From assembly GCF_002920575.1 (NCBI RefSeq), contig NZ_PQSQ01000079.1, forward strand, positions 1 to 38,930: DNA of 38,930 nt, in the 5' to 3' direction. Position 1 is the stretch's first letter; every line of letters begins with the position of its first letter. Both the position numbers and the translations under genes were made by a program. The stretch comes from Streptomyces sp. Ru73. GTDB taxonomy: Bacteria; Actinomycetota; Actinomycetes; Streptomycetales; Streptomycetaceae. A model generated the notes under the pieces. The model worked only from the letters and a program-made list of their open reading frames with translations. It was not told where the DNA came from and made no database searches. Shown piece after piece: positions 1 to 6,712 of the stretch.

Positions 1-1
1 G

Positions 2-226
2 CTGCGGACGGCGCTGGAGAAGGCACGGGTCTCCGGGCTGGCCTACGAGGAGCAGGAGGCGGTACTCGGGGTCAGCTGCATCGCGGCCCCCGTCTTCGCG
101 GGCGGCGAGGCCGTGGCCGCGCTGTCGGTCGCCGTGCCCTGCGCCCGCTACCACCCGGCCCAGCTCGCCCCGGCCGTCCGCACGGCGGCCCTGGGGCTGT
201 CGCGGATGCTGCGCGGGGGCGTCTGA
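2..226 (+). CDS. IclR-family regulator, C-terminal fragment
   Basis: The window opens inside a gene whose last 74 residues match the end of the IclR effector-binding domain. The stretch GLAYEEQEAVLGVSCIAAPV and a following AALSVAVP strand are typical of the family's ligand-sensing beta core. The N-terminal winged helix lies outside the window, so the target DNA cannot be read. The gene ends at a TGA and converges on the aldolase gene on the other strand, with a shared terminator hairpin between them. IclR proteins often sit beside sugar-acid catabolic genes that they control. A link to the neighbouring aldolase is therefore plausible, but it is inferred from position only. Confidence 0.85.
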   Translation: MRTALEKARVSGLAYEEQEAVLGVSCIAAPVFAGGEAVAALSVAVPCARYHPAQLAPAVRTAALGLSRMLRGGV

Positions 227-254
227 GCCCGGCGGGGCGGGCCAGCTCGGCGGG

Positions 255-290
255 GCGGGCGGGCGCGAAGGCTCATCGGCGCCCGCCCGC
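255..290. terminator. Bidirectional hairpin between convergent genes
   Basis: A perfect 12-bp inverted repeat (GCGGGCGGGCGC at 255-266, its complement at 279-290) with a 12-nt loop lies between the convergent IclR and aldolase stop codons. It has no T-tract, as is common in Streptomyces. Confidence 0.6.
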
Positions 291-305
291 CGCGCGCCGC
301 CGCGC

Positions 306-977
306 CTACGCCTCGTACAGGTCCAGCGAGCCGAGGCCGGAGGTGGTGGCCGGCGGGGCGGCGTCGGCCAGCAGCGGGAGGAGGGCCGCGGCGCGCTTGG
401 TGACCGTGTCGCGGTCGCCGGCGGAGAGCGCGGAGCCCATGCCCACCGCGACGGCGCCGGCGGCGATCCACTCCGGGGCGTTCTCCACCGTCACGCCGCC
501 CGTCGGCACCAGCGGCGCCTGCGGCAGCGCAGCGCGGACGTCCGAGAGCCAGCCGGGGGTGTGGCCGGAGGCCGGGAAGAGCTTCAGCGCGTCGGCGCCC
601 AGCTCCATGCCCTGCACGATCTCCGTGGGGGTGGCGACGCCGGCGAAGACCGGGACGCCGTACCGGTGGCCCGTGCGGATCACCTCGGCGTCCAGGTGGG
701 GGCTGACCAGGAAGCGGGCACCGGCGTCCACGGCCATCCGGGCCGAGGCCGCGTCCAGGACCGTGCCCGCGCCTATGATCGCGTCGTCCCCCAGCTCCCT
801 GGTCAGCGTCGTGACCGCCTCCAGCGCGAACGGCGTCGTCAGGGAGATCTCCAGGCTCGTGATGCCGGCCGACAGCAGCGTGTCGGCCGTCGCGCTGGCC
901 TCGTCGTAGGTCTCGCTGCGGACGATGGCGAAAACGCGCTGAGCCAGTGCGGCCCGGGTGATCTCCCAGCGGTACAC
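306..977 (-). CDS. eda: KDPG/KHG aldolase (Eda family)
   Basis: This class I aldolase would cleave 2-keto-3-deoxy-6-phosphogluconate (or 4-hydroxy-2-oxoglutarate) to pyruvate plus an aldehyde. The 223-residue product is one TIM barrel of usual family length. The Schiff-base lysine is K132 in ALKLFPASG, and the general acid/base glutamate is E43 in LEISLTTP. E. coli Eda has LRT at the second motif; here it is LTT, so the carboxylate-binding arginine is missing and the preferred substrate may differ. A GTG start at 977 was chosen because the Eda fold begins there and an AAGGAAAGG stretch lies upstream. In-frame sequence continues upstream but is low-complexity and has no homology. The gene converges with an IclR gene and has a palindrome about 150 bp upstream. 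Confidence 0.88.
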   Translation of the reverse strand: MYRWEITRAALAQRVFAIVRSETYDEASATADTLLSAGITSLEISLTTPFALEAVTTLTRELGDDAIIGAGTVLDAASARMAVDAGARFLVSPHLDAEVIRTGHRYGVPVFAGVATPTEIVQGMELGADALKLFPASGHTPGWLSDVRAALPQAPLVPTGGVTVENAPEWIAAGAVAVGMGSALSAGDRDTVTKRAAALLPLLADAAPPATTSGLGSLDLYEA

Positions 978-1123
978 GACAGCTCGCCGCCCTTTCCTTA
1001 TTTCCGTCCCGCACACGGCGTCGCCGCCATGCCCCCAGGGAACTGTCCGGTGCGCCGGTGGTCGGGCTCCGCCGCAGGTGGCCGCCTTGAGACGACTTCG
1101 CCGCCGATGCCCGCCCGGTCGCT

Positions 1124-1137
1124 GTTTCCACCGAAAC
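1124..1137. promoter_or_regulatory. Candidate operator upstream of eda
   Basis: GTTTC-CACC-GAAAC is a perfect dyad with 5-bp arms, about 150 bp upstream of the eda start. IclR regulators of sugar-acid catabolism often bind GAAAC/GTTTC-type dyads, and an IclR gene sits on the other side of eda. The assignment to that regulator is a guess. Confidence 0.35.
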
Positions 1138-1289
1138 GCTACCGGCAGCCGCTGACAATCCCTCAGTCGGGGGTGCGACCCGGATGTTGGGCGGCGCCCG
1201 CGGGCCGGGCGCGCCGGGGTACGCAACTCCGTGCTCGGCGCGGGCCCTCCGGACGCGGAGCCGCCGGAAACCGGACGTGAAGCCGCCGG

Positions 1290-1326
1290 AAAAACGGCGG
1301 CGGCCGGGGCACCGCCCCGGCCGCCG
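1290..1326 (-). terminator. Rho-independent terminator of the RNase gene
   Basis: A perfect 13-bp GC-only stem (1298-1310 with 1314-1326, 3-nt loop) lies 17 bp past the RNase stop codon. Read on the minus strand it is followed by five T residues, the classic intrinsic terminator form. Confidence 0.85.
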
Positions 1327-1343
1327 CTCGGTTCCCCGGCTGC

Positions 1344-1775
1344 TCAGCAGCCGCGGTCCACGAGGTCGAAGGTCTCGTAGTGATCGGCCGTGTAGTAGTC
1401 CTCGTCGGTCTTCTCACCGGTGACGATGCGGCGGGCGCCGCGGTCCGGGGAGCCGGGGGTCTCGACGGTGTACTCGTGGTAGTAGCCGCTGGACTGCTGC
1501 GGCAGGACGCCCTCCCGGTTGGAGAAGACGGTGCCGTCCTGCGGATAGGGGAAGGGGCCGCCCTTCTCGATGAGGTCCAGCGTCGTGTGGGCCTCGTCGG
1601 GCAGCTTGGAGTAGCAGATGTCGCCGACGGCGGCCGCATGGACGGGCGCGGCGTGCGCCACCGCTGCGGGGGCTGCCGCTGTGGGCGTCGCGGCGACGGC
1701 GGGGCCCGCGAGGAACAGGGCCGAGGCGAGGGCGCCGAGGGCGCCGATCCGGGTGATCCGTGGGGGGATTCTCAT
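1344..1775 (-). CDS. Secreted guanyl-specific ribonuclease, RNase Sa type
   Basis: This is a small extracellular RNase that cuts after G by a cyclic phosphate intermediate. The last ~95 residues closely follow RNase Sa: GPFPYPQDGTVFSNREGVLP, then SGYYHEYTV with the catalytic Glu, RGARRIVTGE with the two active-site Arg, and TADHYETF with the catalytic His. One Cys near the start of the mature domain and the C-terminal Cys would form the single family disulfide. The N-terminus has Arg residues, a hydrophobic Ala/Leu core and an AVAA cleavage region, so it is a Sec signal peptide; an Ala-rich linker follows. ATG at 1775 best fits the signal peptide, but ATGs at 1787 and 1802 are possible and none has a strong ribosome site. 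No intracellular barstar-like inhibitor gene is adjacent. Confidence 0.9.
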   Translation of the reverse strand: MRIPPRITRIGALGALASALFLAGPAVAATPTAAAPAAVAHAAPVHAAAVGDICYSKLPDEAHTTLDLIEKGGPFPYPQDGTVFSNREGVLPQQSSGYYHEYTVETPGSPDRGARRIVTGEKTDEDYYTADHYETFDLVDRGC

Positions 1776-1891
1776 GCCGTACAGCATGACGCGCGTAGAC
1801 ATGTTCCTGTCAATGCAAGTGCCGGAAGTTTCCCAGGAGTTCACAGCGGCCCGGAGACGGGAAGTGCGGCGGAGTGCGGGTCGCGGGCACT

Positions 1892-1919
1892 TTTTGCCTC
1901 TCGGGCAAAACTTTTGCCC
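1892..1919 (+). promoter_or_regulatory. Three-half-site operator before the XRE-cupin gene
   Basis: The segment reads TTTTGCC, 4 bp, GGGCAAAA, one C, TTTTGCCC. The second and third half-sites form a perfect 17-bp palindrome (1903-1919), and the first forms another dyad with the second. It lies 30-57 bp upstream of the regulator start, as expected for autoregulation. Confidence 0.65.
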
Positions 1920-1928
1920 CCGGGGCCC

Positions 1929-1942
1929 GGTATGGCTATACC
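1929..1942 (+). promoter_or_regulatory. GGTAT-N4-ATACC dyad at the XRE-cupin start
   Basis: A perfect 5-bp-arm dyad ends 6 bp before the ATG and probably overlaps the -10 or transcription start. There is no clear ribosome site between it and the ATG, so the mRNA may be leaderless. Confidence 0.45.
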
Positions 1943-1948
1943 AGAAGC

Positions 1949-2575
1949 ATGACCGAACCGCTGGACCACGAGGCCGCCGACACCGCAGAGGAGCTGCCCG
2001 TCGTCGCACCGCGCCTGCGTGACCTGCGGCGTCGTGCCGGCCTCACACTGGAGACCGCGGCGCGGCGGGTCGGTCTGTCCCCCGCGCACCTCTCGCGGCT
2101 GGAGACCGGACGGCGCCAGCCGTCGCTGCCGATGCTGCTGTCCTTGGCACGCACCTACGCCACTACGGTATCCGACCTCCTCGGGGAGACGGCGCCCGAG
2201 CGGCAGCCGGTGTTCCGGGGCGCCGAGGCCGACCCCTCGGAGGCCGGCGGCTGGACGTACTGGCCGATGGGCGGTCCCGGGCGGGCGATGCAGGCCCTGC
2301 GGGTCCACGTGCCACCCCGCGACGACCAGGCAGGACTGGTGCGGGTGCACCCCGGCGAGGAGTGGCTGTACGTCCTCAAGGGACGGCTGCGGCTGACCCT
2401 CGGCGAGACGACGCAGCTGCTGGACCCGGGTGACGCGGCCCACTTCGACTCCCTCACCCCGCACCGCCTCGCCGCCGCCTCCGGCAGCGGCGCCGAGCTC
2501 CTCTTCGTCCACACCCTCATGCAGAGCGGCATGGCAGAGCTGTGCCTCGGCGGCACCAGCCGCCGCGGTCTGTGA
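1949..2575 (+). CDS. XRE-cupin transcriptional regulator
   Basis: The 208-residue product has a Cro/C1-type helix-turn-helix at about residues 25-80 (LRDLRRRAGLTLETAARRVG, then LSRLETGRRQPSLPML) and a C-terminal cupin barrel. The cupin part carries VRVHPGEEWLYVLKGRLRLTL and a late HR motif. This is the HTH_3 plus Cupin_2 layout of regulators that sense a small metabolite in the cupin pocket. The start is the first ATG in frame with the HTH and sits just after two dyads, which suggests autoregulation. A small membrane protein gene follows 25 bp downstream and is probably co-transcribed. The effector cannot be read from the sequence. Confidence 0.85.
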   Translation: MTEPLDHEAADTAEELPVVAPRLRDLRRRAGLTLETAARRVGLSPAHLSRLETGRRQPSLPMLLSLARTYATTVSDLLGETAPERQPVFRGAEADPSEAGGWTYWPMGGPGRAMQALRVHVPPRDDQAGLVRVHPGEEWLYVLKGRLRLTLGETTQLLDPGDAAHFDSLTPHRLAAASGSGAELLFVHTLMQSGMAELCLGGTSRRGL

Positions 2576-2600
2576 CCGGCTCGCAGGAAAGGACCACCCC

Positions 2601-2771
2601 GTGACCGAGCAGCCCGTTCCCGCTCCCCTGCCCACTCCGGCCCGCAAGGACGACGTCGAGGACCGGGCCCCGCGCGGGCTGTCCGTACGGGTCGCCCTCT
2701 ACGTCGTCGGCACCCACGTCCTGCTGGCGTTCCTGAGCTTCATCGTGGTCATGCTCAAGTCCGCCACCTGA
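2601..2771 (+). CDS. Small membrane protein, DUF6126-like
   Basis: A 56-residue protein starts at a GTG with a good AGGAAAGGA ribosome site 7 nt upstream. The first half is Pro-rich and charged. The second half (VRVALYVVGTHVLLAFLSFIVVML) is one transmembrane helix ending in a short tail. From memory this resembles the DUF6126 family, short single-pass proteins found next to XRE-cupin regulators in Streptomyces. The function is unknown. It lies 25 bp after the regulator gene and likely shares its mRNA, so it may be the regulator's partner or target. Confidence 0.72.
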   Translation: MTEQPVPAPLPTPARKDDVEDRAPRGLSVRVALYVVGTHVLLAFLSFIVVMLKSAT

Positions 2772-2782
2772 GGCGCGGCGGC

Positions 2783-2811
2783 GCCCACCGGGACCACCGC
2801 CCGCGGTGGGC
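2783..2811. terminator. Hairpin between convergent genes
   Basis: An 8-bp stem (GCCCACCG at 2783-2790 with CGGTGGGC at 2804-2811) and 13-nt loop lie between the small membrane protein stop and the aminotransferase stop. Confidence 0.5.
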
Positions 2812-2823
2812 ACGCCCGGACCG

Positions 2824-3987
2824 TCACAGCACCGCGCGAAGACGCGCGAACGTCTCCTCCAGGACGGCCGGGTGGGCTGCCGCGTTGATCCGGAAGCAGC
2901 GCGCGAACCGGTCCCCGCCGAAGACCTCGCCCGGCAGTACGTGGACCGCGGCGCTGCGCAGCGCGGCGGCGAACCGGGCCGCGTGATCATCTCGCGGGAA
3001 CTCCGCCCAGACCAGGTACGTGGCCTCCGGCTCCGGCGCCTCGGCCACCAGGGGCAGCTTCCGCAGCCCGTCGAGGACCTGGGCCACCCGCCCGGCGAGG
3101 TCGTCCCGCAGCTCCGTCAGCCACGGCACGCCGTGCTCGTAGCAGGCGACCGTGGCGATCGTCCCGAAGCTGCCCGGCCGGCCGAGCATGCCCTGCGGGA
3201 TGCCGGTGAGGGTCTCGGCGGCGCGTTCGGAGGCGTAGAGCGTGGCGCTCTTCAGGCCCGCCACGTTGAACGCCTTGGACGCCGAGGTGAAGCCGAAGGA
3301 CCGCACCCGGTGGATGCCGGGGTCCGCGTACGCCGACGGCGGCTGCCGGTGCAGGCCGAGCGGGAGGTGCACTTCGTTGGCGAGGAGCAGCAGCTCGTGC
3401 CGGTCCGCGAGGGCCACCGCCGCCGCCTGCTCCTCCTCGGTCCAGGCCCGGCCGACGGGGTTGTGCGGCTGGCACAGGATCCAGGCGCGGGCACCGGCGG
3501 CGCCCGCCGCGTCGAGGGCCGCCCAGTCGTGCCGGTACCCGTGCGCGTCGCGCAGCAGCGGCACCGCCAGCGGCTGCAGCCCGGCCTCCCGTACGACGGT
3601 GAACAGGTCGCCGTAGACGGGGGTCTCGACGATGACCGGGCAGCCCGGCGCCAGCTCCAGGCCCATGACCGTGCGCAGCCCGGCCAGGACGTCGGTGGTG
3701 CAGCGGACGGCCGCCACCGTGGCGCCGTGCTGGTCGCGGAGGTAGGCCGCGCAGGCGGCCTCCTGCTCGGCGCACAGGCCGTACCCGGTCTCCCCGTGCT
3801 CGACGGCGCCGACCAGCGCGTCGCGGAGGAACGGCGGGGTGCGGACGTCCATTTCCGCGACGCCCAGGCAGAGCCGGTCCGGCTCGTCGCCGGTCCGCCA
3901 CTTCAGGGTGCGTCTGCCGCGCAGCACGGCGGGGTCGGATATGAAGGGCGACCCGTCCGCCGCCCCGGCCTCAGTCGGTGCCGGCAC
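2824..3987 (-). CDS. MalY/PatB-type PLP aminotransferase or C-S lyase
   Basis: This is a 387-residue fold-type I PLP enzyme. The PLP lysine is K238 in the SxSK motif TSASKAFNVAG, and HNPVGR (175-180) is the usual PLP-site Asn loop. An N-terminal RTGDEPDRLCLGVAEMDVRTPP segment marks the MalY/PatB branch, whose members are beta C-S lyases or aminotransferases. The residue that pairs with the pyridine nitrogen is normally Asp in a SDEIH motif; here it is N204 in LLANEVHLPL, an unusual change. The ATG at 3987 overlaps the end of the AlaX gene by 17 bp, so the two are translationally coupled. It is the last gene of the five-gene operon that begins with the GHMP kinase. The substrate is not known. 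Confidence 0.82.
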   Translation of the reverse strand: MPAPTEAGAADGSPFISDPAVLRGRRTLKWRTGDEPDRLCLGVAEMDVRTPPFLRDALVGAVEHGETGYGLCAEQEAACAAYLRDQHGATVAAVRCTTDVLAGLRTVMGLELAPGCPVIVETPVYGDLFTVVREAGLQPLAVPLLRDAHGYRHDWAALDAAGAAGARAWILCQPHNPVGRAWTEEEQAAAVALADRHELLLLANEVHLPLGLHRQPPSAYADPGIHRVRSFGFTSASKAFNVAGLKSATLYASERAAETLTGIPQGMLGRPGSFGTIATVACYEHGVPWLTELRDDLAGRVAQVLDGLRKLPLVAEAPEPEATYLVWAEFPRDDHAARFAAALRSAAVHVLPGEVFGGDRFARCFRINAAAHPAVLEETFARLRAVL

Positions 3988-4711
3988 GGTCGAGGTCGAT
4001 GTAGAGGCGGGTGCCGTGGCGGCCCTTGGTGCGGCGGCGGACCTTCACCGAGCCCTGGATCTCCTTGGGGTGGTGCACATGGGTGCCGCCGCAGGGGATG
4101 ACGATGTCCCCGGACCGCCAGACGAACACGTCGTGGGTGTCCGGGAGCGGGGTGACGGTGGCCTCCGGGGAGGAGGCCAGCAGCTCCCGCACGCGGGCCT
4201 CGATGACGGCGGCGGCCTCGCCGGGGATGGCGCACCCGAAGTCGAAGCGGGCGGAGTCGTCGCTGATGTGGCAGCCGCGGGTGGAGCGGGTCTGCCCCTG
4301 TGCCTCGAGGTACTCGCCGGTGGCGTGGAAGAGGAAGTGGGCCAGGGTGTGCATCTGCATGTTGCGGAAGCGCCGGTCCCAATCGATCTCCATCGTCACC
4401 TGATCACCGGGGCGCAGCGTGCACGGCTCGGCGAATTCGTGGCAGAAGACGGACTCGACGGTGGCGACCTCGCCGTTGGGCAGCTGGAAGGGCCGGCCGC
4501 CGGCCTTCTGCACGTCCACCACCCGGGCGCCGTCGACCGTGCCCTGGTCGGCCACCTGGCCGCCGGACTCGGCGTAGAAGACGGACCGGTCGAAGACGGC
4601 GTACCGGTCGCTGACCGAGAGGACGGTCGCGGTGGCCGTCGTCGCGTACGGGTCGTCGTGGTAGAGCGCCTGCGTGGGGGGACAGGAGCTCCACAGGGCG
4701 GCTTCGATCAC
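3971..4711 (-). CDS. alaX: AlaX-type trans-editing tRNA deacylase
   Basis: This is a free-standing homologue of the alanyl-tRNA synthetase editing domain, which removes wrongly attached amino acids (classically Ser or Gly from tRNA-Ala). The 246-residue length with an N-terminal glycine-motif barrel (FYAESGGQVADQG, 45-57) fits AlaX type II. Zinc ligands are all present: HTLAH (H121, H125) and CGGTH (C207, H211). The start is a GTG at 4711 with AGGAGAG upstream. The gene lies between the cysteine-synthase-like gene and the aminotransferase, overlapping the latter. In an amino-acid biosynthetic operon such a protein can protect the producer from mischarging with its own product. That role is an inference here; general proofreading is the alternative. 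Confidence 0.9.
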   Translation of the reverse strand: MIEAALWSSCPPTQALYHDDPYATTATATVLSVSDRYAVFDRSVFYAESGGQVADQGTVDGARVVDVQKAGGRPFQLPNGEVATVESVFCHEFAEPCTLRPGDQVTMEIDWDRRFRNMQMHTLAHFLFHATGEYLEAQGQTRSTRGCHISDDSARFDFGCAIPGEAAAVIEARVRELLASSPEATVTPLPDTHDVFVWRSGDIVIPCGGTHVHHPKEIQGSVKVRRRTKGRHGTRLYIDLDRAGTD

Positions 4712-4745
4712 TTGTCTCTCCTGGTGTGACGGGGGTCGTCCCGGC

Positions 4746-5720
4746 TCAACCGCGGTCGTCCGGGGCGTGGTTCAGCAGGGTCATGCCGTACAGTTCGCCG
4801 CGGTCGGCGAAGAAGGTGAGGATCTCTCCCTCGGCGTCCGGGCCCAGGTCGGCGGCGAGCCGGCGGGCGCCCTCGTAGCAGACGCCCGACGAGCCGCCGA
4901 CGCTGATGCCGAGCGTGAGGAGTTCGCGCACGGCCCGGCAGGCCTGGGCGTCGGTGACGCGGTGGACGCCGGCCACCCGCTGCCGGGCGGCTTCGATGAC
5001 GGCGGGGACGCGGTTCTGGTTGCCCGTGCCGCGCAGGATGGTGGGCCCGGGCTCGTCGCCGAAGGTGATGGACCCCACCCGGTCGGCGACATAGCTGGGT
5101 ATCCCCTTGGCGCTGAGCATCCGCGACAGCGCGGAGAAGTGCCCGCCGCTGCCCACGCAGAAGATGCCCGCGCGGATGCGGGAGAAGTCCAGCGTCTGGG
5201 TCAGGTGCGGTACCACCCAGCGGGTCCACACCTCCGGGTTGAGCGGGCTGTCGTTCTGGTTGGTCCAGTAGTACTCGGGGTGGGCCGCGCGCAGCTCCTG
5301 CAGCAGGTCGTCCCGGGCCTGCTGGAAGCCGAGCACCGGGTGCGGCGCCCGCACGAGGTGCAGGGTGGCGCCGGCCAGCTCGGTCTTCACCCGGGTCACC
5401 TCGGGGATGCCGGGGTCGGACACGAGGTGGACGGGGTGGCCCAGGAGCCGCCCGGCGACGGCGAGGCCCAGCCCCAGCGAGCCGGAGGTGGACTCGATCA
5501 CCGGCTGTCCCTCGGCCAGCAGTCCCCGCTCGCGCGCCAGGAGGAGCAGACCGAGGCCCAGGATGGACTTGAAGCTGGTCTCGGTGGTCGGGCTGCCGTG
5601 TATGGCCCGCAGCCGTAATCTCCCGGCCAGCGGTCCGCAGTCGATCGTGGTGAGCCGGGACAGCTCCTCGATGACCTCGTAGGGGTCTCTGCGCAGTGCG
5701 ACGGTGTCCATGGTGCTCAC
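4746..5720 (-). CDS. Cysteine-synthase-like PLP enzyme (fold type II)
   Basis: The 324-residue product belongs to the beta family of PLP enzymes that replace or eliminate a leaving group on the amino acid beta carbon. The PLP lysine is K51 in TETSFKSILG. The substrate loop reads STSGSLGLGL where cysteine synthases have TSGNTG, and the phosphate-binding loop is VGSGGHFSAL. These changes argue against housekeeping cysteine synthase. The GTG at 5720 is preferred over ATG 5711 because GGAGGG lies 7 nt upstream and the start overlaps the EamA stop (GTGA). Codon 35 is TTA (5616-5618), so translation should need the bldA tRNA. The neighbouring GHMP kinase could supply a phospho-amino-acid substrate; this is an inference. 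Confidence 0.85.
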   Translation of the reverse strand: MSTMDTVALRRDPYEVIEELSRLTTIDCGPLAGRLRLRAIHGSPTTETSFKSILGLGLLLLARERGLLAEGQPVIESTSGSLGLGLAVAGRLLGHPVHLVSDPGIPEVTRVKTELAGATLHLVRAPHPVLGFQQARDDLLQELRAAHPEYYWTNQNDSPLNPEVWTRWVVPHLTQTLDFSRIRAGIFCVGSGGHFSALSRMLSAKGIPSYVADRVGSITFGDEPGPTILRGTGNQNRVPAVIEAARQRVAGVHRVTDAQACRAVRELLTLGISVGGSSGVCYEGARRLAADLGPDAEGEILTFFADRGELYGMTLLNHAPDDRG

Positions 5721-6712
5721 TTCGAGCCCTCCAGGAGGTTCTTGGCCCAGTAGATGGAGACCAGCAGGAGGGCGATCCCTCCGATCTGGACCAGCGTCAG
5801 CCGCTGGTCGAAGAGGAAGAAGCCGTAGACGGCGGCGGCGACGGGCTGCAGCAGGACGAAGAGCGCGGCCAGTTGGAGCGGCAGGAACTTCACGGCGTGC
5901 GCCATGAGGGTCTGCCCGAACACCTGCGAGGTGAGGGCCAGGCCGATGAGCAGCAGCCAGCCCTGTGCGCTCGTGGGCCAGATCTTCTCGCCGAGCAGCC
6001 CCGCGACGGCGAAGCAGGCCACCGCGCAGACCAGGCTGAGGGTGGCCATGATGCGGGTGGCCTCGTGGCGCTCGCGCAGCCCCTTGGCCACCACCAGGAA
6101 CAGGGCGTAGAAGACGGCCGTGGCCAGCGCCAGGAGGTCGCCGCGCAGGTGCGTGGGGTCGAGCCCGGTGCCGAGGATGACCAGGACGTAGAGGCCGCCG
6201 AGGGCGAGGACCGCGGGGAAGGCGAGCCTCCAGGGCAGCCGGTCGCCCCAGAGGAAGAAGGCGAGCGGCGCGATGATGAACGGCACCAGGTTGGCGAGGA
6301 GGTTGGCCTCGGCCAGCGAGGTGTAGAGGAAGGATATGTTCCACAGGCACAGGTCGCCCGCGAGGAACAGTCCGCCGAGCGCGATGAGCGCCCGGTCCCG
6401 TCCGCTCATCCGGGTCTTCCGCCGGGCGCCCCCGGCCTTCTCGCCGGCCGGTGCGCGGCGCGCCATGGCGGCGGACACCGCGAGCAGCATCGGCGTGGCG
6501 AAGAGGGAGCGGTACGCGCCGGTGGCCACCGGGCCGACCTCGCTGATCCGGACGAAGACGCCGCCCAGGGCCAGGCAGCAGACGGCGATCAGCACCATGA
6601 TCTGGTAGCGGGCCCGGCCGGGTTTGCGGACCGCGGGGGGCGGTGCGGGCGCGGCCCGGCCGGCCGCCAGGGCCTGGCTGTCGGGGCCGGGGGTGGTGGT
6701 CGCGCCGCTCAT
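5717..6712 (-). CDS. EamA/DMT-family exporter
   Basis: A 331-residue protein has about ten hydrophobic helices in two EamA repeats, preceded by a Pro/Ala-rich cytoplasmic tail. Recognisable pieces are RYQIMVLIAVCCLALGGVFV at the first helix, the glycine-rich GGLYVLVILGTGL, and the C-terminal GGIALLLVSIYWAKN. EamA proteins commonly export amino acids and small metabolites. The ATG overlaps the GHMP kinase stop (ATGA) and its own stop overlaps the next GTG, so all three are coupled. In this setting the likely job is export of the operon's product, but the substrate cannot be read from sequence. Confidence 0.88.
   Translation of the reverse strand: MSGATTTPGPDSQALAAGRAAPAPPPAVRKPGRARYQIMVLIAVCCLALGGVFVRISEVGPVATGAYRSLFATPMLLAVSAAMARRAPAGEKAGGARRKTRMSGRDRALIALGGLFLAGDLCLWNISFLYTSLAEANLLANLVPFIIAPLAFFLWGDRLPWRLAFPAVLALGGLYVLVILGTGLDPTHLRGDLLALATAVFYALFLVVAKGLRERHEATRIMATLSLVCAVACFAVAGLLGEKIWPTSAQGWLLLIGLALTSQVFGQTLMAHAVKFLPLQLAALFVLLQPVAAAVYGFFLFDQRLTLVQIGGIALLLVSIYWAKNLLEGSK

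Larger units (their letters stand above)
978..1343. other. Intergenic region eda / RNase
   Basis: This 366-bp gap holds the eda 5' region, one GTTTC-N4-GAAAC dyad and the RNase terminator. I see no further gene or RNA in it. Confidence 0.5.

Noticed and set aside
4746..5720. Housekeeping cysteine synthase
   Set aside because: The substrate loop is TSGSLG instead of TSGNTG, the gene carries a TTA codon and it sits in an accessory operon.
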